64,000 nucleotides of DNA from Candidatus Sedimenticola sp. (ex Thyasira tokunagai). Lineage in GTDB: Bacteria > Pseudomonadota > Gammaproteobacteria > Chromatiales > Chromatiaceae. Both the position numbers and the translations under genes were made by a program. Location: contig CP134874.1 of assembly GCA_037318855.1 (NCBI GenBank), positions 434,598 through 498,597 of the forward strand, in the 5' to 3' direction. The notes under the pieces are model-generated. The model was not told where the DNA came from. It was given only the letters and a program-made list of their open reading frames with translations, and did not search any database. How positions within the stretch are numbered: the first letter of the stretch is position 1; each line of letters opens with the position of its first letter. Of the stretch, positions 46,069 through 55,067 are shown one piece after another.

Positions 46069-48819
46069 ATGAGCACAGTCGAAAAAAAGACAAAACTGGC
46101 GGAACGCTATGCGGATTTTGTAATCCGTTACCGCTTTGTGATATTCATTGCCCTGATTGTATCCACCCTGTTGGGTGCGCTGCAGATTCACAAGCTGGAT
46201 GTTCGCAACGACCCCGATACCCTGCTGCCGCCGAGTAATCGCTATGTAGCGACCAATCTCTATGCTGAGCACAACTTCGGCATGGGTAATCTTATGGTGT
46301 TCGCCCTCAAAATCAATGAGGGGGATGATATCTGGCAGCCCTGGTTTATAAACAAGGTGCAGGAGATTCACCGTAAACTAGAGGCATTGCCCAATTCCCG
46401 TGCGGCAAACTTTATCGATATCGCTGCCCAGAAGATCAAATATATGGGCGCTGATGATAATGGTCTTGTATTCAAGCGCCTTATCCCAACCGAGGGGATC
46501 AGCGATGACCCGGAAAAGGCGAAGAAGCAGCTCGCCTTTCTGCGTGAGGGAGTAAAGAACAATCCAGTGATGGCACCCATGCTGGTGGCCATGTGGGATG
46601 AGAGTGGTAAGCGCTGTGCCTACGAGGATTACGATAAAGAGAGCTGTGTGGCCAAGGCCGCCTTTATCATCGCCGACTATGATGATGGGGTGAAAGAGGT
46701 CTATCTACCCTGGGTGCGTCAAGTGCGCGCCATGATGGATGAGTATGGTGAGGATGAGCGGATTGAGCTGCTGGTGGCGGGCGAGCCCTACTTCCTCGCC
46801 TGGATGCTGCAGGACCTGGTCAACAAGTGGTGGCTCTTCGTTATCTCCATTGTGATTGTGTTGATTGTATTGTGGGGAGAGTTCCGCGATTGGCGCGGGG
46901 CGGTGTTCCCGCTGCTGGGTGTCTGTATGACCATCGCCTTGACGCTTGGTCTGATGGGCTTCAGTCAGTTCAAGCTGACCACCATGATGGTGTTGACCCC
47001 TATGCTGCTGCTGGCTATCGGCATCGGTCACTCTGTGCAGGTGACGCGGCGATTTTTGCTCGAACATGCCGGGCATGGCGACTGTATGAAATCTGCGCGG
47101 ATCGCCATAGCACACACTATGGTGCCGGCCACGCTCTCTATAGTTACGGATATGGTGGGTTTTGCCACCCTCGCCACGGTGGATATCTCTTTCTACAAAG
47201 CGTATGCCTATTTTGGTATGTTCGGTATGTTGACCCTGCTGATAACTACCACCACACTGATTCCTTTGCTGTTGACTATCTTCCCTCCACCCAAGGAGTT
47301 GTGTGACACCAAAGAGGGTCATTCATGGGAGAGTGCCGCCGGTGGTTTTATCTCAAAACTGGTTGTGGGTCCGGGAAAGTGGCTCCCTATTGGCTTTATT
47401 GCGGTCATTATGGCGCTGTCGGTACACTACACCGGGATCACCGACGGCGACTCAGATGATCTGATGCCGGGTGTTGAGAAGGGTATCAACTATGCCCGTG
47501 CCGCATTCAAAGGCAGCTCCGATACCTGGAAGGATCTGGAGAAGCTCAACGACATTATGCCGGGTGTTATCTCTGTCAGTGTACCGATTCGCGGCAAGGA
47601 GGCCCTGACGCCCGAGTGTGTGGATAACTATTATCCCGACGCTGTCTACGAAATTGAATCACGTGCTGAGCGTATGCAGCAGTGCTCGATACTCAAAGAA
47701 GAGATGGGGTGTTGGGATTCGGAGGCGTGTGGGGCTCAGGGCATTATGAATGATGCCGAGGTGCTGGCCGATATCGAGTCTATGGAGAACTGGATGCGTT
47801 CCCATGAGTATGTGGGCTATACCGGCTCCTATGCTCAGTATGTTCGTCTGGTGAATATGTTGCTGACGGCAGAGCCGGGTGAGAAGCCTGCGATCAAGGA
47901 TCTGCGTATCCCAACCACAAAATACCTTACCGACATTGATCCTGATGATGACCGTGTGCCTGATGAGATAGTACAGATGTACAACGGTCTGCTGGAGACG
48001 ATGACTTCGGCGGGGGAGATGGACTCCTTCGTGTCACCTGACTGGAATGAGGGCGTTATCCTCGGTTTTGTTAATACCATGCACCCGAAGGAGACCCACC
48101 AGGTGACCATGGATATTCAGCAATATATCGAGGATCATAAAAATGATCCCGGTTTCAGCAAGGTGAACTTCGGTTTGCGTTCCGGGCCGGTTGATGATCT
48201 TGCCGGTGATACCAATGAGCTCTCTGTGGAGGGTGCCGGCTATGTGCGTCCTGCTCTGGGTGGCTTTCTTGGTGCGACCGAGGCGACTCGCGAGGTGGCA
48301 ATGGAGAACTGGCTGCTGAGTCCCCTGCAGACGGCGCTCGCCATTCTCGTTATTACGGCGCTGATGTTCCGCTCCCTCATGGTAGCCGGTATTTTGGTAT
48401 CGACACTTTTCATCACTCTTTTTGCCCAGTATGGACTTGGTGGCTACTTCACCTCGGTGGGCAACTGGTCGGGCAATCTCGCCTTCCACCTGCTGGTGAC
48501 GTTGAGCATCGCCATGGGGCTGGGTGTGGATTATGGGATCTATATGATCTCAAGGCTGCGGGAAGAGATGGCGTCGACCGGCGACAACTGGCATCAGGCG
48601 CTGCGTAATACCCTGAATACTACCGGTTCAGCGGTGCTTGTCTCCGTGGTGGTATTGCTGGGCAGCTTTATTCCTCTGTTGGGTACTGATTTGGCCAATA
48701 CTTGGGGCTTGGGTATCTTTATTGGTGAAGCGCTTATCATTGATGTATTTACCGCCTTGATGCTATTGCCAATGCTGGTCTATTGGCTTAAACCAAAGTA
48801 TGTGTTTGCCAATAAATAG
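46069..48819 (+). CDS. RND/MMPL-superfamily exporter
   Basis: 916 residues. It has the standard plan of two halves, each one membrane helix plus a large periplasmic domain plus five helices: first helix near 20-40, a cluster at about 250-420, a second at about 730-910. Sequence markers: DVRNDPDTLLPPSNRY, IGIGHSVQVTRRFLLEH in the first sensor half and GLGVDYGIYMISRLREE in the second. It belongs with the LolA-like and DUF1302-like genes upstream and probably moves hydrophobic or lipid substrates between the inner and outer membranes. Substrate unknown. Confidence 0.9.
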   Translation: MSTVEKKTKLAERYADFVIRYRFVIFIALIVSTLLGALQIHKLDVRNDPDTLLPPSNRYVATNLYAEHNFGMGNLMVFALKINEGDDIWQPWFINKVQEIHRKLEALPNSRAANFIDIAAQKIKYMGADDNGLVFKRLIPTEGISDDPEKAKKQLAFLREGVKNNPVMAPMLVAMWDESGKRCAYEDYDKESCVAKAAFIIADYDDGVKEVYLPWVRQVRAMMDEYGEDERIELLVAGEPYFLAWMLQDLVNKWWLFVISIVIVLIVLWGEFRDWRGAVFPLLGVCMTIALTLGLMGFSQFKLTTMMVLTPMLLLAIGIGHSVQVTRRFLLEHAGHGDCMKSARIAIAHTMVPATLSIVTDMVGFATLATVDISFYKAYAYFGMFGMLTLLITTTTLIPLLLTIFPPPKELCDTKEGHSWESAAGGFISKLVVGPGKWLPIGFIAVIMALSVHYTGITDGDSDDLMPGVEKGINYARAAFKGSSDTWKDLEKLNDIMPGVISVSVPIRGKEALTPECVDNYYPDAVYEIESRAERMQQCSILKEEMGCWDSEACGAQGIMNDAEVLADIESMENWMRSHEYVGYTGSYAQYVRLVNMLLTAEPGEKPAIKDLRIPTTKYLTDIDPDDDRVPDEIVQMYNGLLETMTSAGEMDSFVSPDWNEGVILGFVNTMHPKETHQVTMDIQQYIEDHKNDPGFSKVNFGLRSGPVDDLAGDTNELSVEGAGYVRPALGGFLGATEATREVAMENWLLSPLQTALAILVITALMFRSLMVAGILVSTLFITLFAQYGLGGYFTSVGNWSGNLAFHLLVTLSIAMGLGVDYGIYMISRLREEMASTGDNWHQALRNTLNTTGSAVLVSVVVLLGSFIPLLGTDLANTWGLGIFIGEALIIDVFTALMLLPMLVYWLKPKYVFANK

Positions 48820-48846
48820 CGGTTGTTCAGGGTTATAAGGTGAGAC

Positions 48847-48883
48847 AAAAAGGCGGATTCAGTTGCTCCGCCTTTTTGTTTGT
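48847..48883 (+). terminator. rho-independent terminator after the RND exporter
   Basis: AAAAAGGCGGA (48847-48857) pairs with TCCGCCTTTTT (48867-48877), loop TTCAGTTGC, followed by GTTTGT. It closes the transport operon. Confidence 0.93.
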
Positions 48884-49192
48884 CCGCCGATGCTTGCAAA
48901 CCAAGTCGTCACTGAAGCTGGGGCTATGGGCAGTGTGGTATTGATTAATTCCAGAATGTTTCACGTGGTGATATGTAACCCATTGAATATTATATGAATT
49001 TATATGGCTGAGTCGTGCTGTGATAATTGACTTGCCAGGATTTTTTGGGATTTATGCGGTTTTTCGGTTGTTGTGTACAGTAAATGGGTGGTAGTATCCC
49101 GCGGCTCCACCGTTTGGTGGTGAGATTGCTTCAGATAATTTATATAAGCTATTGACAGTCCGGCAGGGCTGCTCCAAAATAGCGGGCTTTCT
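48884..49192. other. intergenic region before the tRNA-tufB operon
   Basis: 309 bases without a gene. It contains the probable stable-RNA promoter at 49152-49180. Around 49105 a short inverted pair (CTCCACC GTTT GGTGGTGAG) is visible. Antisense open frames over this stretch and the tRNAs are not real genes. Confidence 0.6.
49152..49180 (+). promoter_or_regulatory. sigma-70 promoter of the tRNA-tufB operon
   Basis: TTGACA (49152-49157), a 17-base spacer and CAAAAT (49175-49180), followed by the GC-rich discriminator AGCGGGC typical of stringently controlled stable-RNA promoters. The first tRNA begins 12 bases later. Confidence 0.6.
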
Positions 49193-49277
49193 GGAGGGGT
49201 TCCCGAGTGGCCAAAGGGATCAGACTGTAAATCTGACGGCTCAGCCTTCGGAGGTTCGAATCCTCCCCCCTCCACCA
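49193..49277 (+). tRNA. tRNA-Tyr (GTA)
   Basis: 85 bases including CCA, with the long variable arm of tRNA-Tyr. The acceptor GGAGGGG pairs with CCCCTCC; anticodon GTA lies in GACTGTAAATC. First gene of the tufB tRNA operon. Its 3' end is duplicated 179 bases downstream. Confidence 0.97.
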
Positions 49278-49500
49278 GATTTTAGAGGTGAATATTAGGT
49301 TCATCTCGGTAGTTTTACTCCCTCGGATGAGGGGAGGTTTCGAACCGATAAGAGGTTCGACAAAATTGCGACAGCAATTTTGAACGCCGTGCAGTTCGCG
49401 GCGACCCAGAGGGGCGGAGAGCCGGTAGGCTCGGAGTAATCCTCCCCCCTCCACCAGATTTTAGAGGTGAATGTTTGAGTTCATCTCGTAGTAATTTTCT
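49259..49500. mobile_element. tRNA-Tyr-associated structured element
   Basis: The tRNA 3' end and following flank (49259 to about 49320) recur from 49438 to about 49500. Between them, 49331-49346 is an antisense copy of the T-arm (15 of 16), followed by AAGAGGTTCGACA as in the tRNA-Gln element. Hairpins follow: AAAATTGC/GCAATTTT (49362-49381), CGCCG/CGGCG (49385-49403), CCC/GGG (49405-49413) and GAGCC/GGCTC (49419-49432). It ends GAGTAATCC running into the second tRNA 3' end. It lies inside a transcribed tRNA operon. Confidence 0.85.
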
Positions 49501-49584
49501 CCTCAAAGTTGAGGAGCTTGAGCCGATAGAGAGAGATCTTGTCGGCTCTATTATGTTGCGGTTGAGCGAGTATCGCTTGGCATT

Positions 49585-49658
49585 GCGGGTGTAGTTCAAT
49601 GGTAGAACTTCAGCCTTCCAAGCTGAATACGTGGGTTCGATTCCCATCACCCGCTCCA
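49585..49658 (+). tRNA. tRNA-Gly (TCC)
   Basis: 74 bases including CCA. The acceptor GCGGGTG pairs with CACCCGC; the anticodon loop CTTCCAA gives TCC. It has an ordinary flank with no duplicated 3' end. Confidence 0.97.
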
Positions 49659-49743
49659 GTTTATATAGGGTCGAGAGGTAGTAAGTCCGGGTGCTGGGTT
49701 TTTCCCGTTCCATGAGTCTAGCGCCCAGAGCCTGAAGTTTAAG

Positions 49744-49819
49744 GCCCATGTAGCTCAGTTGGTAGAGCACACCCTTGGTAAGGGTGAGGTCAGCAGTTCG
49801 AATCTGCTCATGGGCTCCA
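49744..49819 (+). tRNA. tRNA-Thr (GGT)
   Basis: 76 bases including CCA. The acceptor GCCCATG pairs with CATGGGC; the anticodon loop TTGGTAA gives GGT. It lies 89 bases before tufB, as thrT does in enterobacteria. Confidence 0.97.
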
Positions 49820-49908
49820 GTTTGTTTGTTAGGGTCGCGTGCTTTTTGCACGTAAATTTGTCTTTAATCTATCTAAGGTAGTATAGAAATCTTTCGGAGA
49901 TTGAGTCG

Positions 49909-51099
49909 ATGTCCAAGGAAAAATTCGAACGTACAAAACCGCACGTAAACGTAGGCACCATTGGCCACGTTGATCACGGTAAGACCACGTTGACCGCAGC
50001 AATCACCAAAGTGATGGCTGAAGCTCGTGGCGGCGAGTTCAAAGACTACGCCGACATCGACAACGCCCCAGAAGAGCGTGAGCGCGGTATCACTATTGCT
50101 ACCGCACACGTTGAGTACGAGTCTGATACTCGTCATTACGCTCACGTTGACTGCCCGGGACATGCTGACTACGTCAAGAACATGATCACCGGTGCGGCCC
50201 AGATGGACGGCGCTATTCTCGTCTGCTCCGCTGCTGACGGTCCCATGCCTCAGACTCGTGAGCACATCCTGCTGTCTCGCCAGGTTGGCGTCCCATACAT
50301 CCTCGTTTATATGAACAAGGCAGACATGGTTGACGACGAAGAGCTGGTTGAGCTGGTTGAGATGGAGATTCGTGAGCTGCTCGACGCCTACGAGTTCCCG
50401 GGTGACGACACACCGATCATTGTTGGTTCAGCACTGAAAGCGCTGGAAGGCGACACCTCTGATATAGGTGTTCCCTCTATCATTAAGCTGGTTGAGGAGA
50501 TGGATGCTTACATCCCGACACCTGAGCGTGATACCGAAAAGCCGTTTTTGATGCCGATCGAAGATGTCTTCTCGATCTCTGGTCGCGGTACGGTTGTTAC
50601 CGGTCGTATTGAGCGTGGCATTGTTCACGTCAGCGACGAGATCGAGATTGTTGGTATCAAAGACACCACCAAGACCACCTGTACCGGTGTTGAGATGTTC
50701 CGCAAGCTGCTGGATCAGGGTGAAGCGGGTGACAACGTGGGCGTACTGCTTCGTGGTACCAAGCGTGAAGAGGTTGAGCGTGGCCAGGTACTGGCGAAGC
50801 CGGGTAGCATCACACCCCACACTCACTTCGAAGCCGAGGTGTATGTACTGAGCAAGGATGAGGGTGGTCGTCACACACCATTCTTCAATAACTACCGTCC
50901 GCAGTTCTACTTCCGTACAACGGATGTGACCGGTGCCTGTGACCTGCCCGAGGGTGTGGAGATGGTAATGCCGGGAGACAACGTGAAGATGCAGGTCAAG
51001 TTGATTGCACCGATCGCGATGGAAGAAGGTCTACGTTTTGCAATCCGCGAAGGCGGCCGTACTGTCGGCGCCGGCGTTGTTGCTAAGATCATCGAGTAG
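49909..51099 (+). CDS. tuf: elongation factor Tu
   Basis: 396 residues. GTPase that delivers aminoacyl-tRNA to the ribosome. G1 is GHVDHGKT, G3 is DCPGHADY and G4 is MNKADM. Domains II and III are complete ([31 protein letters not shown]). It is co-transcribed with the upstream tRNAs and sits in the tufB position; a second copy next to fusA after rpsL-rpsG would be expected outside the window. Confidence 0.98.
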   Translation: MSKEKFERTKPHVNVGTIGHVDHGKTTLTAAITKVMAEARGGEFKDYADIDNAPEERERGITIATAHVEYESDTRHYAHVDCPGHADYVKNMITGAAQMDGAILVCSAADGPMPQTREHILLSRQVGVPYILVYMNKADMVDDEELVELVEMEIRELLDAYEFPGDDTPIIVGSALKALEGDTSDIGVPSIIKLVEEMDAYIPTPERDTEKPFLMPIEDVFSISGRGTVVTGRIERGIVHVSDEIEIVGIKDTTKTTCTGVEMFRKLLDQGEAGDNVGVLLRGTKREEVERGQVLAKPGSITPHTHFEAEVYVLSKDEGGRHTPFFNNYRPQFYFRTTDVTGACDLPEGVEMVMPGDNVKMQVKLIAPIAMEEGLRFAIREGGRTVGAGVVAKIIE

Positions 51100-51180
51100 T
51101 ATAAAAAACTGCACAAGGCAGAGGGGTGGGTCGAATTTGGAGTCGATCCGATATACATCTCTGTCTTTTGCTCCCGTTTT

Positions 51181-51256
51181 AGGCCAGTGGCTCAATTGGT
51201 AGAGCAGCGGTCTCCAAAACCGCAGGTTGGGGGTTCGAGTCCCTCCTGGCCTGCCA
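51181..51256 (+). tRNA. tRNA-Trp (CCA)
   Basis: 76 bases including CCA. The acceptor AGGCCAG pairs with CTGGCCT; the anticodon loop CTCCAAA gives CCA. It lies between tuf and secE, the usual place. Confidence 0.97.
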
Positions 51257-51292
51257 ATTTTAGGCACCTCATTATCAGGTCCTGTGGCAGGA

Positions 51293-51661
51293 ATGAACGC
51301 AAAAACAGAAGTTGTTAGTACTGGAATGGACACCGCCAAGCTGTTGCTGGCGGTGCTTCTGTTGGTCGCCGGAATAGGTGTTTTTTACTATTTTGAAGAG
51401 TCATCGCTGCTATTTCGAGTGTTGGGTCTTCTAGTGGTTGTCGGTATTGCTGTGGCGGTTGCGCTGCAGTCCGTTCCCGGACGGCAGGTATGGGCCTTCG
51501 CATCGGCTTCGCGCACAGAAGTGCGGAAAGTAGTGTGGCCTAGTCGCCAGGAGACAATCCAGACGACCCTGATCGTTTTTGCCATGGTGCTGGTAATGGG
51601 TATCGTACTCTGGCTGTTCGATATGATGCTGATGTCCATTGTTCGTTCGGTCACCGGATAG
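51293..51661 (+). CDS. secE: preprotein translocase subunit SecE
   Basis: 122 residues from the ATG at 51293, 36 bases after tRNA-Trp. Three membrane helices are predicted, as in E. coli (near 12-28, 36-55 and 92-115). The conserved cytosolic hinge is FASASRTEVRKVVWPSRQET. It stabilises SecY in the export channel. The upstream ribosome site is weak, and an internal ATG at 51326 is possible. Confidence 0.94.
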   Translation: MNAKTEVVSTGMDTAKLLLAVLLLVAGIGVFYYFEESSLLFRVLGLLVVVGIAVAVALQSVPGRQVWAFASASRTEVRKVVWPSRQETIQTTLIVFAMVLVMGIVLWLFDMMLMSIVRSVTG

Positions 51662-51670
51662 GAGATAACG

Positions 51671-52204
51671 ATGGCGATGCGATGGTATGTGGTTCACGCC
51701 TATTCCGGGTTTGAGGCTCAGGTTCAGCGCTCAATGCTTGAGCGTATTGAGCGTTACGGCATGGGTGATCTGTTTGGTCAGATTCTCGTTCCGACTGAAG
51801 AGGTTGTTGAAATGCGCGCCGGCCAGCAGCGCCGTAGTGAGCGTAAGTTCTTCCCCGGCTATGTGTTGGTGCATATGGAGATGACCGATGAGACATGGCA
51901 TCTGGTAAAAGATGTACCAAAGGTGATGGGTTTTATCGGCGGTACCGGCGACCGCCCCGCTCCGATCACTGACAAGGAAGCAGATACCATCCTGCAGCGT
52001 GTGCAGGAGGGTGTAGAGAGGCCGCAACCGAAGGTGATGTTCGAGCCAGGCGAGGTTGTACGGGTAATCGATGGGCCGTTTAATGATTTCAACGGTGTGG
52101 TTGAAGATGTCGATTATGAGAAGAGCCGTATTAAAGTGTCGGTATTGATTTTTGGGCGTTCCACCCCTGTCGATCTAGAGTTCGGTCAAGTGGAGAAAGG
52201 GTGA
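51671..52204 (+). CDS. nusG: transcription termination/antitermination factor NusG
   Basis: 177 residues, AGGAGA upstream. The N-terminal NGN domain ([34 protein letters not shown]) binds RNA polymerase; the C-terminal KOW domain ([32 protein letters not shown]) contacts Rho or ribosomal S10. It lies nine bases after secE. Confidence 0.97.
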   Translation: MAMRWYVVHAYSGFEAQVQRSMLERIERYGMGDLFGQILVPTEEVVEMRAGQQRRSERKFFPGYVLVHMEMTDETWHLVKDVPKVMGFIGGTGDRPAPITDKEADTILQRVQEGVERPQPKVMFEPGEVVRVIDGPFNDFNGVVEDVDYEKSRIKVSVLIFGRSTPVDLEFGQVEKG

Positions 52205-52295
52205 GCCGCGACCGTTTGTCCAGTGGACAAACGCAGCGCGGCGAACGACCGGCCAGGGAAGGCCGGGCCGGAATGAACCCACAGGGAAGTTTGAT
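52205..52295. repeat. compound hairpin region between nusG and rplK
   Basis: GCCGCG/CGCGGC enclose GTTTGTCC/GGACAAAC. GAACGA follows, then CCGGCC/GGCCGG. There is no T-run. It is probably a read-through hairpin or a small repeat. The form hairpin-GAACG-hairpin also occurs in both tRNA-associated elements. Confidence 0.55.
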
Positions 52296-52389
52296 TGTTC
52301 TGAGTTAGAAAATATTCTGACCCGGTTTTTATTTATAAGGGGAGTCAAGGTAACCAGTCCTTGGCGTTTGTACCCAAAGCGAGGTAATC

Positions 52390-52821
52390 ATGGCAAAGAA
52401 AATCGAGGCTTACATCAAGCTTCAGGTTGCGGCCGGTCAGGCCAATCCCAGCCCTCCGGTAGGCCCTGCATTGGGTCAGCACGGTGTGAATATTATGGAA
52501 TTCTGCAAGGCGTTCAACGCCAAGACACAGGGTGTCGAGCAGGGTCTTCCTATTCCTGTCGTCATCACCGTTTACGGTGACCGTAGTTTTACATTTATCA
52601 CCAAAACCCCTCCGGCGGCAGTTCTGCTAAAGAAAGCGGCTGGTGTACCCAAAGGTTCAGGTACGCCTAATACCACTAAGGTGGGTAAGGTCAATCGTGA
52701 GCAGTTGGAAGAGATTGCTACCGTGAAGATGCCGGACCTGACCGCCGCGGATATGGATGCAGCTGTTCGCTCCATTGCCGGTACTGCCCGTTCCATGGGT
52801 CTTGACGTGGAGGGAGTGTAA
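52390..52821 (+). CDS. rplK: ribosomal protein L11
   Basis: 143 residues. It binds 23S rRNA at the GTPase-associated centre. The N-terminal proline-rich linker ([20 protein letters not shown]) and the rRNA-binding domain ([14 protein letters not shown]) are intact. First gene of the rplK-rplA pair, three bases before rplA. Confidence 0.98.
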   Translation: MAKKIEAYIKLQVAAGQANPSPPVGPALGQHGVNIMEFCKAFNAKTQGVEQGLPIPVVITVYGDRSFTFITKTPPAAVLLKKAAGVPKGSGTPNTTKVGKVNREQLEEIATVKMPDLTAADMDAAVRSIAGTARSMGLDVEGV

Positions 52822-52824
52822 GTC

Positions 52825-53520
52825 ATGGCTAAGTTGAGCAAGCGCGCACGCGCAATTAGTGAGAAGGTCGATGCTACTAAGCAGTACCCTATTGAGGAGG
52901 CTGTGTCGCTTCTGAAAGAGGTCTCGTCGGTCAAGTTCAGTGAGTCGGTTGATGTTGCTGTCAATCTCGGCGTTGATCCGCGCAAATCAGATCAGGTAGT
53001 ACGCGGTTCTACCGTGCTGCCTAACGGCACCGGTAAGACTGTTCGTGTTGCAGTATTTACCCAGGGCGCTAATGTTGAGGCCGCTAAGGAAGCCGGTGCT
53101 GATATTGTTGGGTTTGATGATCTCGCTGCTGAAGTAAAAGCGGGCAAGATGGATTTCGACGTTGTTATCGCCACACCTGACGCAATGCGTGTTGTCGGTC
53201 AGTTGGGCCAGATTCTTGGCCCACGTGGCCTGATGCCCAATCCCAAGGTCGGCACAGTTACACCCAACGTCGCTCAAGCGGTACAGAACGCAAAAGCAGG
53301 TCAGGTGCGCTATCGTACAGACAAGGCCGGTATCCTCCACTGCCCAATAGGTAAAGTGGATTTTGAGCCTGCCGCGCTGAAGCAGAACCTTGAGTCCTTG
53401 CTGGTTGATCTGAAGAAGATGAAGCCGAGCGCCGCAAAGGGCGTCTACCTGAAGAAGGTTAGCGTCTCTTCTACCATGGGTCCTGGGCTGGTGGTAGATC
53501 AGGCATCGCTTGAAGTTTAA
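52825..53520 (+). CDS. rplA: ribosomal protein L1
   Basis: 231 residues. It forms the L1 stalk and, in relatives, represses its own rplK-rplA mRNA. Family motifs: [49 protein letters not shown]. Confidence 0.98.
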   Translation: MAKLSKRARAISEKVDATKQYPIEEAVSLLKEVSSVKFSESVDVAVNLGVDPRKSDQVVRGSTVLPNGTGKTVRVAVFTQGANVEAAKEAGADIVGFDDLAAEVKAGKMDFDVVIATPDAMRVVGQLGQILGPRGLMPNPKVGTVTPNVAQAVQNAKAGQVRYRTDKAGILHCPIGKVDFEPAALKQNLESLLVDLKKMKPSAAKGVYLKKVSVSSTMGPGLVVDQASLEV

Positions 53521-53609
53521 ATCTTAGTTCACCTATTTTAGGTGTGTTGAGACAGAGATTATGAGGATGTCGCCGGTGGCGGTGTTCTTATTAAAAAGAA
53601 CTTTGGGGC

Positions 53610-53735
53610 TCCGGCATTCGTGCCGGGTGCTGTCAAAGACCGTAGGTGCATTCTCTGTTGCAGAGTCTGCTTAATTGATTGCCTACGCAGACGGAGCTCC
53701 GGACTCGGGTAGTGACCTGATGACGGTGCACGTTA
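53610..53735 (+). promoter_or_regulatory. L10 leader (rplJL autoregulatory RNA)
   Basis: The 296-base gap before rplJ contains the paired segments CCGTAGGTGC (about 53640) and GCCTACGCAGACGG (about 53681), the conserved core to which the L10-L12 complex binds to repress translation of rplJ-rplL. Flanking stems (CTCCGGCATTCGTGCCGG; CTCTGTTGCAGAG) support the multi-branched fold. Confidence 0.88.
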
Positions 53736-53816
53736 AAAGTATCGGAGTTTTATTTAAAGATTCCGGTTTTGTTAACAGAAGCGGCAATAGCCGTTTCCGT
53801 AATCAGGAGGTGACGA

Positions 53817-54344
53817 GTGCCACTCAATTTTGAGCAGAAACAAGCTGTCGTCGCCGAAATCGCTGAAGTGGCCGGTAGTGCCTATTCCGCGGTTGCCGCC
53901 GAGTATCGTGGTATGACGGTGGGTGAGATGACGGAGTTACGTGCGAAAGCGCGTGAAGCCGGCGTTGTTATCCGCGTAGTCAAGAATTCACTCGCTCGAC
54001 GTGCAATCGAAGATACAGATTTTGCCTGTATGCAGGAAGATATGACGGGTCCCCTCGTCCTCGCTTTCTCTCAGGAAGATCCAGGCTCTGCCGCCCGTGT
54101 GATCAAAGATTTTGCCAAAGAGCATGACAAGCTAGTCGTAAGAATGGCATCTGTGGGAGGTAAGCTGCTGGCAGCTTCCGACCTCGATACCTTGGCGAAG
54201 ATGCCGACTTACGATCAGGCTATCAGCATGCTTATGGCGGTCATGAAAGCACCGGTCGAAAAGCTTACACGTACCATTAATGAGGTACCTGGCAAGCTTG
54301 TTCGCACCGTTGCTGCGATCAAAGACGCGAAAGAGGCAGCTTAA
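53817..54344 (+). CDS. rplJ: ribosomal protein L10
   Basis: 175 residues, GTG start with AGGAGGTGA upstream. It forms the base of the L7/L12 stalk. The N-terminal domain (AVAAEYRGMTVGEMTELR, VVKNSLARRAIE) binds rRNA; the C-terminal helix carries L7/L12 dimers. It is regulated by the leader just upstream. Confidence 0.98.
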   Translation: MPLNFEQKQAVVAEIAEVAGSAYSAVAAEYRGMTVGEMTELRAKAREAGVVIRVVKNSLARRAIEDTDFACMQEDMTGPLVLAFSQEDPGSAARVIKDFAKEHDKLVVRMASVGGKLLAASDLDTLAKMPTYDQAISMLMAVMKAPVEKLTRTINEVPGKLVRTVAAIKDAKEAA

Positions 54345-54396
54345 GAGCTTTTACCTAATTCACTAACCGTGTTAACCAGTTATCAGGAGTTTTACA

Positions 54397-54774
54397 ATGT
54401 CCGTATCTAAAGAGGATATCCTTGAGGGCATCGCCAACATGACCGTTATGGAGGTCGTGGAGCTGATCGAGGCGATGGAAGAGAAGTTTGGCGTTACCGC
54501 TGCTGCAGCTGTTGCTGCTGCTCCGGCCGCTGGTGGTGGCGAAGCCGCTGCTGCAGAAGAACAGACCGAGTTTGATGTCGTTATGACCTCTTTCGGAGCC
54601 AATAAGGTTGCCGTGATCAAAGCCGTTCGCGGCCTCACCGGCCTGGGCCTGAAAGAAGCCAAAGCTGCTGTTGAGAGTGCACCTACTTCCGTGAAGGAAG
54701 GTGTCTCCAAAGAGGAAGCTGAGGATGTCAAGAAACAGCTGGAAGAGGCTGGCGCAGAAGCTGAGATCAAATAA
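54397..54774 (+). CDS. rplL: ribosomal protein L7/L12
   Basis: 125 residues. N-terminal dimerisation helices, an alanine-rich hinge ([20 protein letters not shown]) and a C-terminal factor-binding domain ([24 protein letters not shown]). Confidence 0.98.
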   Translation: MSVSKEDILEGIANMTVMEVVELIEAMEEKFGVTAAAAVAAAPAAGGGEAAAAEEQTEFDVVMTSFGANKVAVIKAVRGLTGLGLKEAKAAVESAPTSVKEGVSKEEAEDVKKQLEEAGAEAEIK

Positions 54775-54812
54775 TTTTTGATCTCGATATCTGACAAGCC
54801 TTAGTCGGATTG

Positions 54813-54842
54813 GGCTGGTGGCGTTTTCGCCACCGGCCTTTT
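54813..54842 (+). terminator. rplL-rpoB attenuator
   Basis: GGCTGGTGGCG and CGCCACCGGCC form a strong stem around TTTT, followed by TTTT. Its position between rplL and rpoB is that of the partial terminator that lowers rpoBC expression relative to ribosomal protein genes in enterobacteria. Confidence 0.85.
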
Positions 54843-55067
54843 CCCGCTTCTAGGATATGCTTTGAAAGGTGGCTCGCAGAGCCGGTTTTGAAAGCGTTAA
54901 TCCAGTCGCAAAGTGCGACGGTTACGAAGCAGATTGAGCATATGCCTGACGAGGTTGTCGGGCGGGATTACAGCTACAGGGAGGTATTCCGGCAGGGAAT
55001 TTGAGCTGGAACCACTACGTATCATTCCGAAGACCTCCGGGGTCTTATGAAATCGAGGGACGGCAAC

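Noticed and set aside
48957-48972. TGTTTCACGTGG, resembling half of a parS site
   Set aside because: Only the first 11 of 16 positions match; the other half is absent, and the locus is not near parAB or an origin in this window.
49000-49454. Minus-strand frames starting MEGGGFEPP and MEGGGLLRA
   Set aside because: Antisense of tRNA-Tyr and its duplicated 3' end; no ribosome site or family match.
49315-49851. 178-residue minus-strand open frame across the tRNA cluster
   Set aside because: It is the antisense translation of tRNA-Thr, tRNA-Gly and the tRNA-Tyr element, giving well-known false peptides such as MGIEPTYSAWKAEVLPLN.
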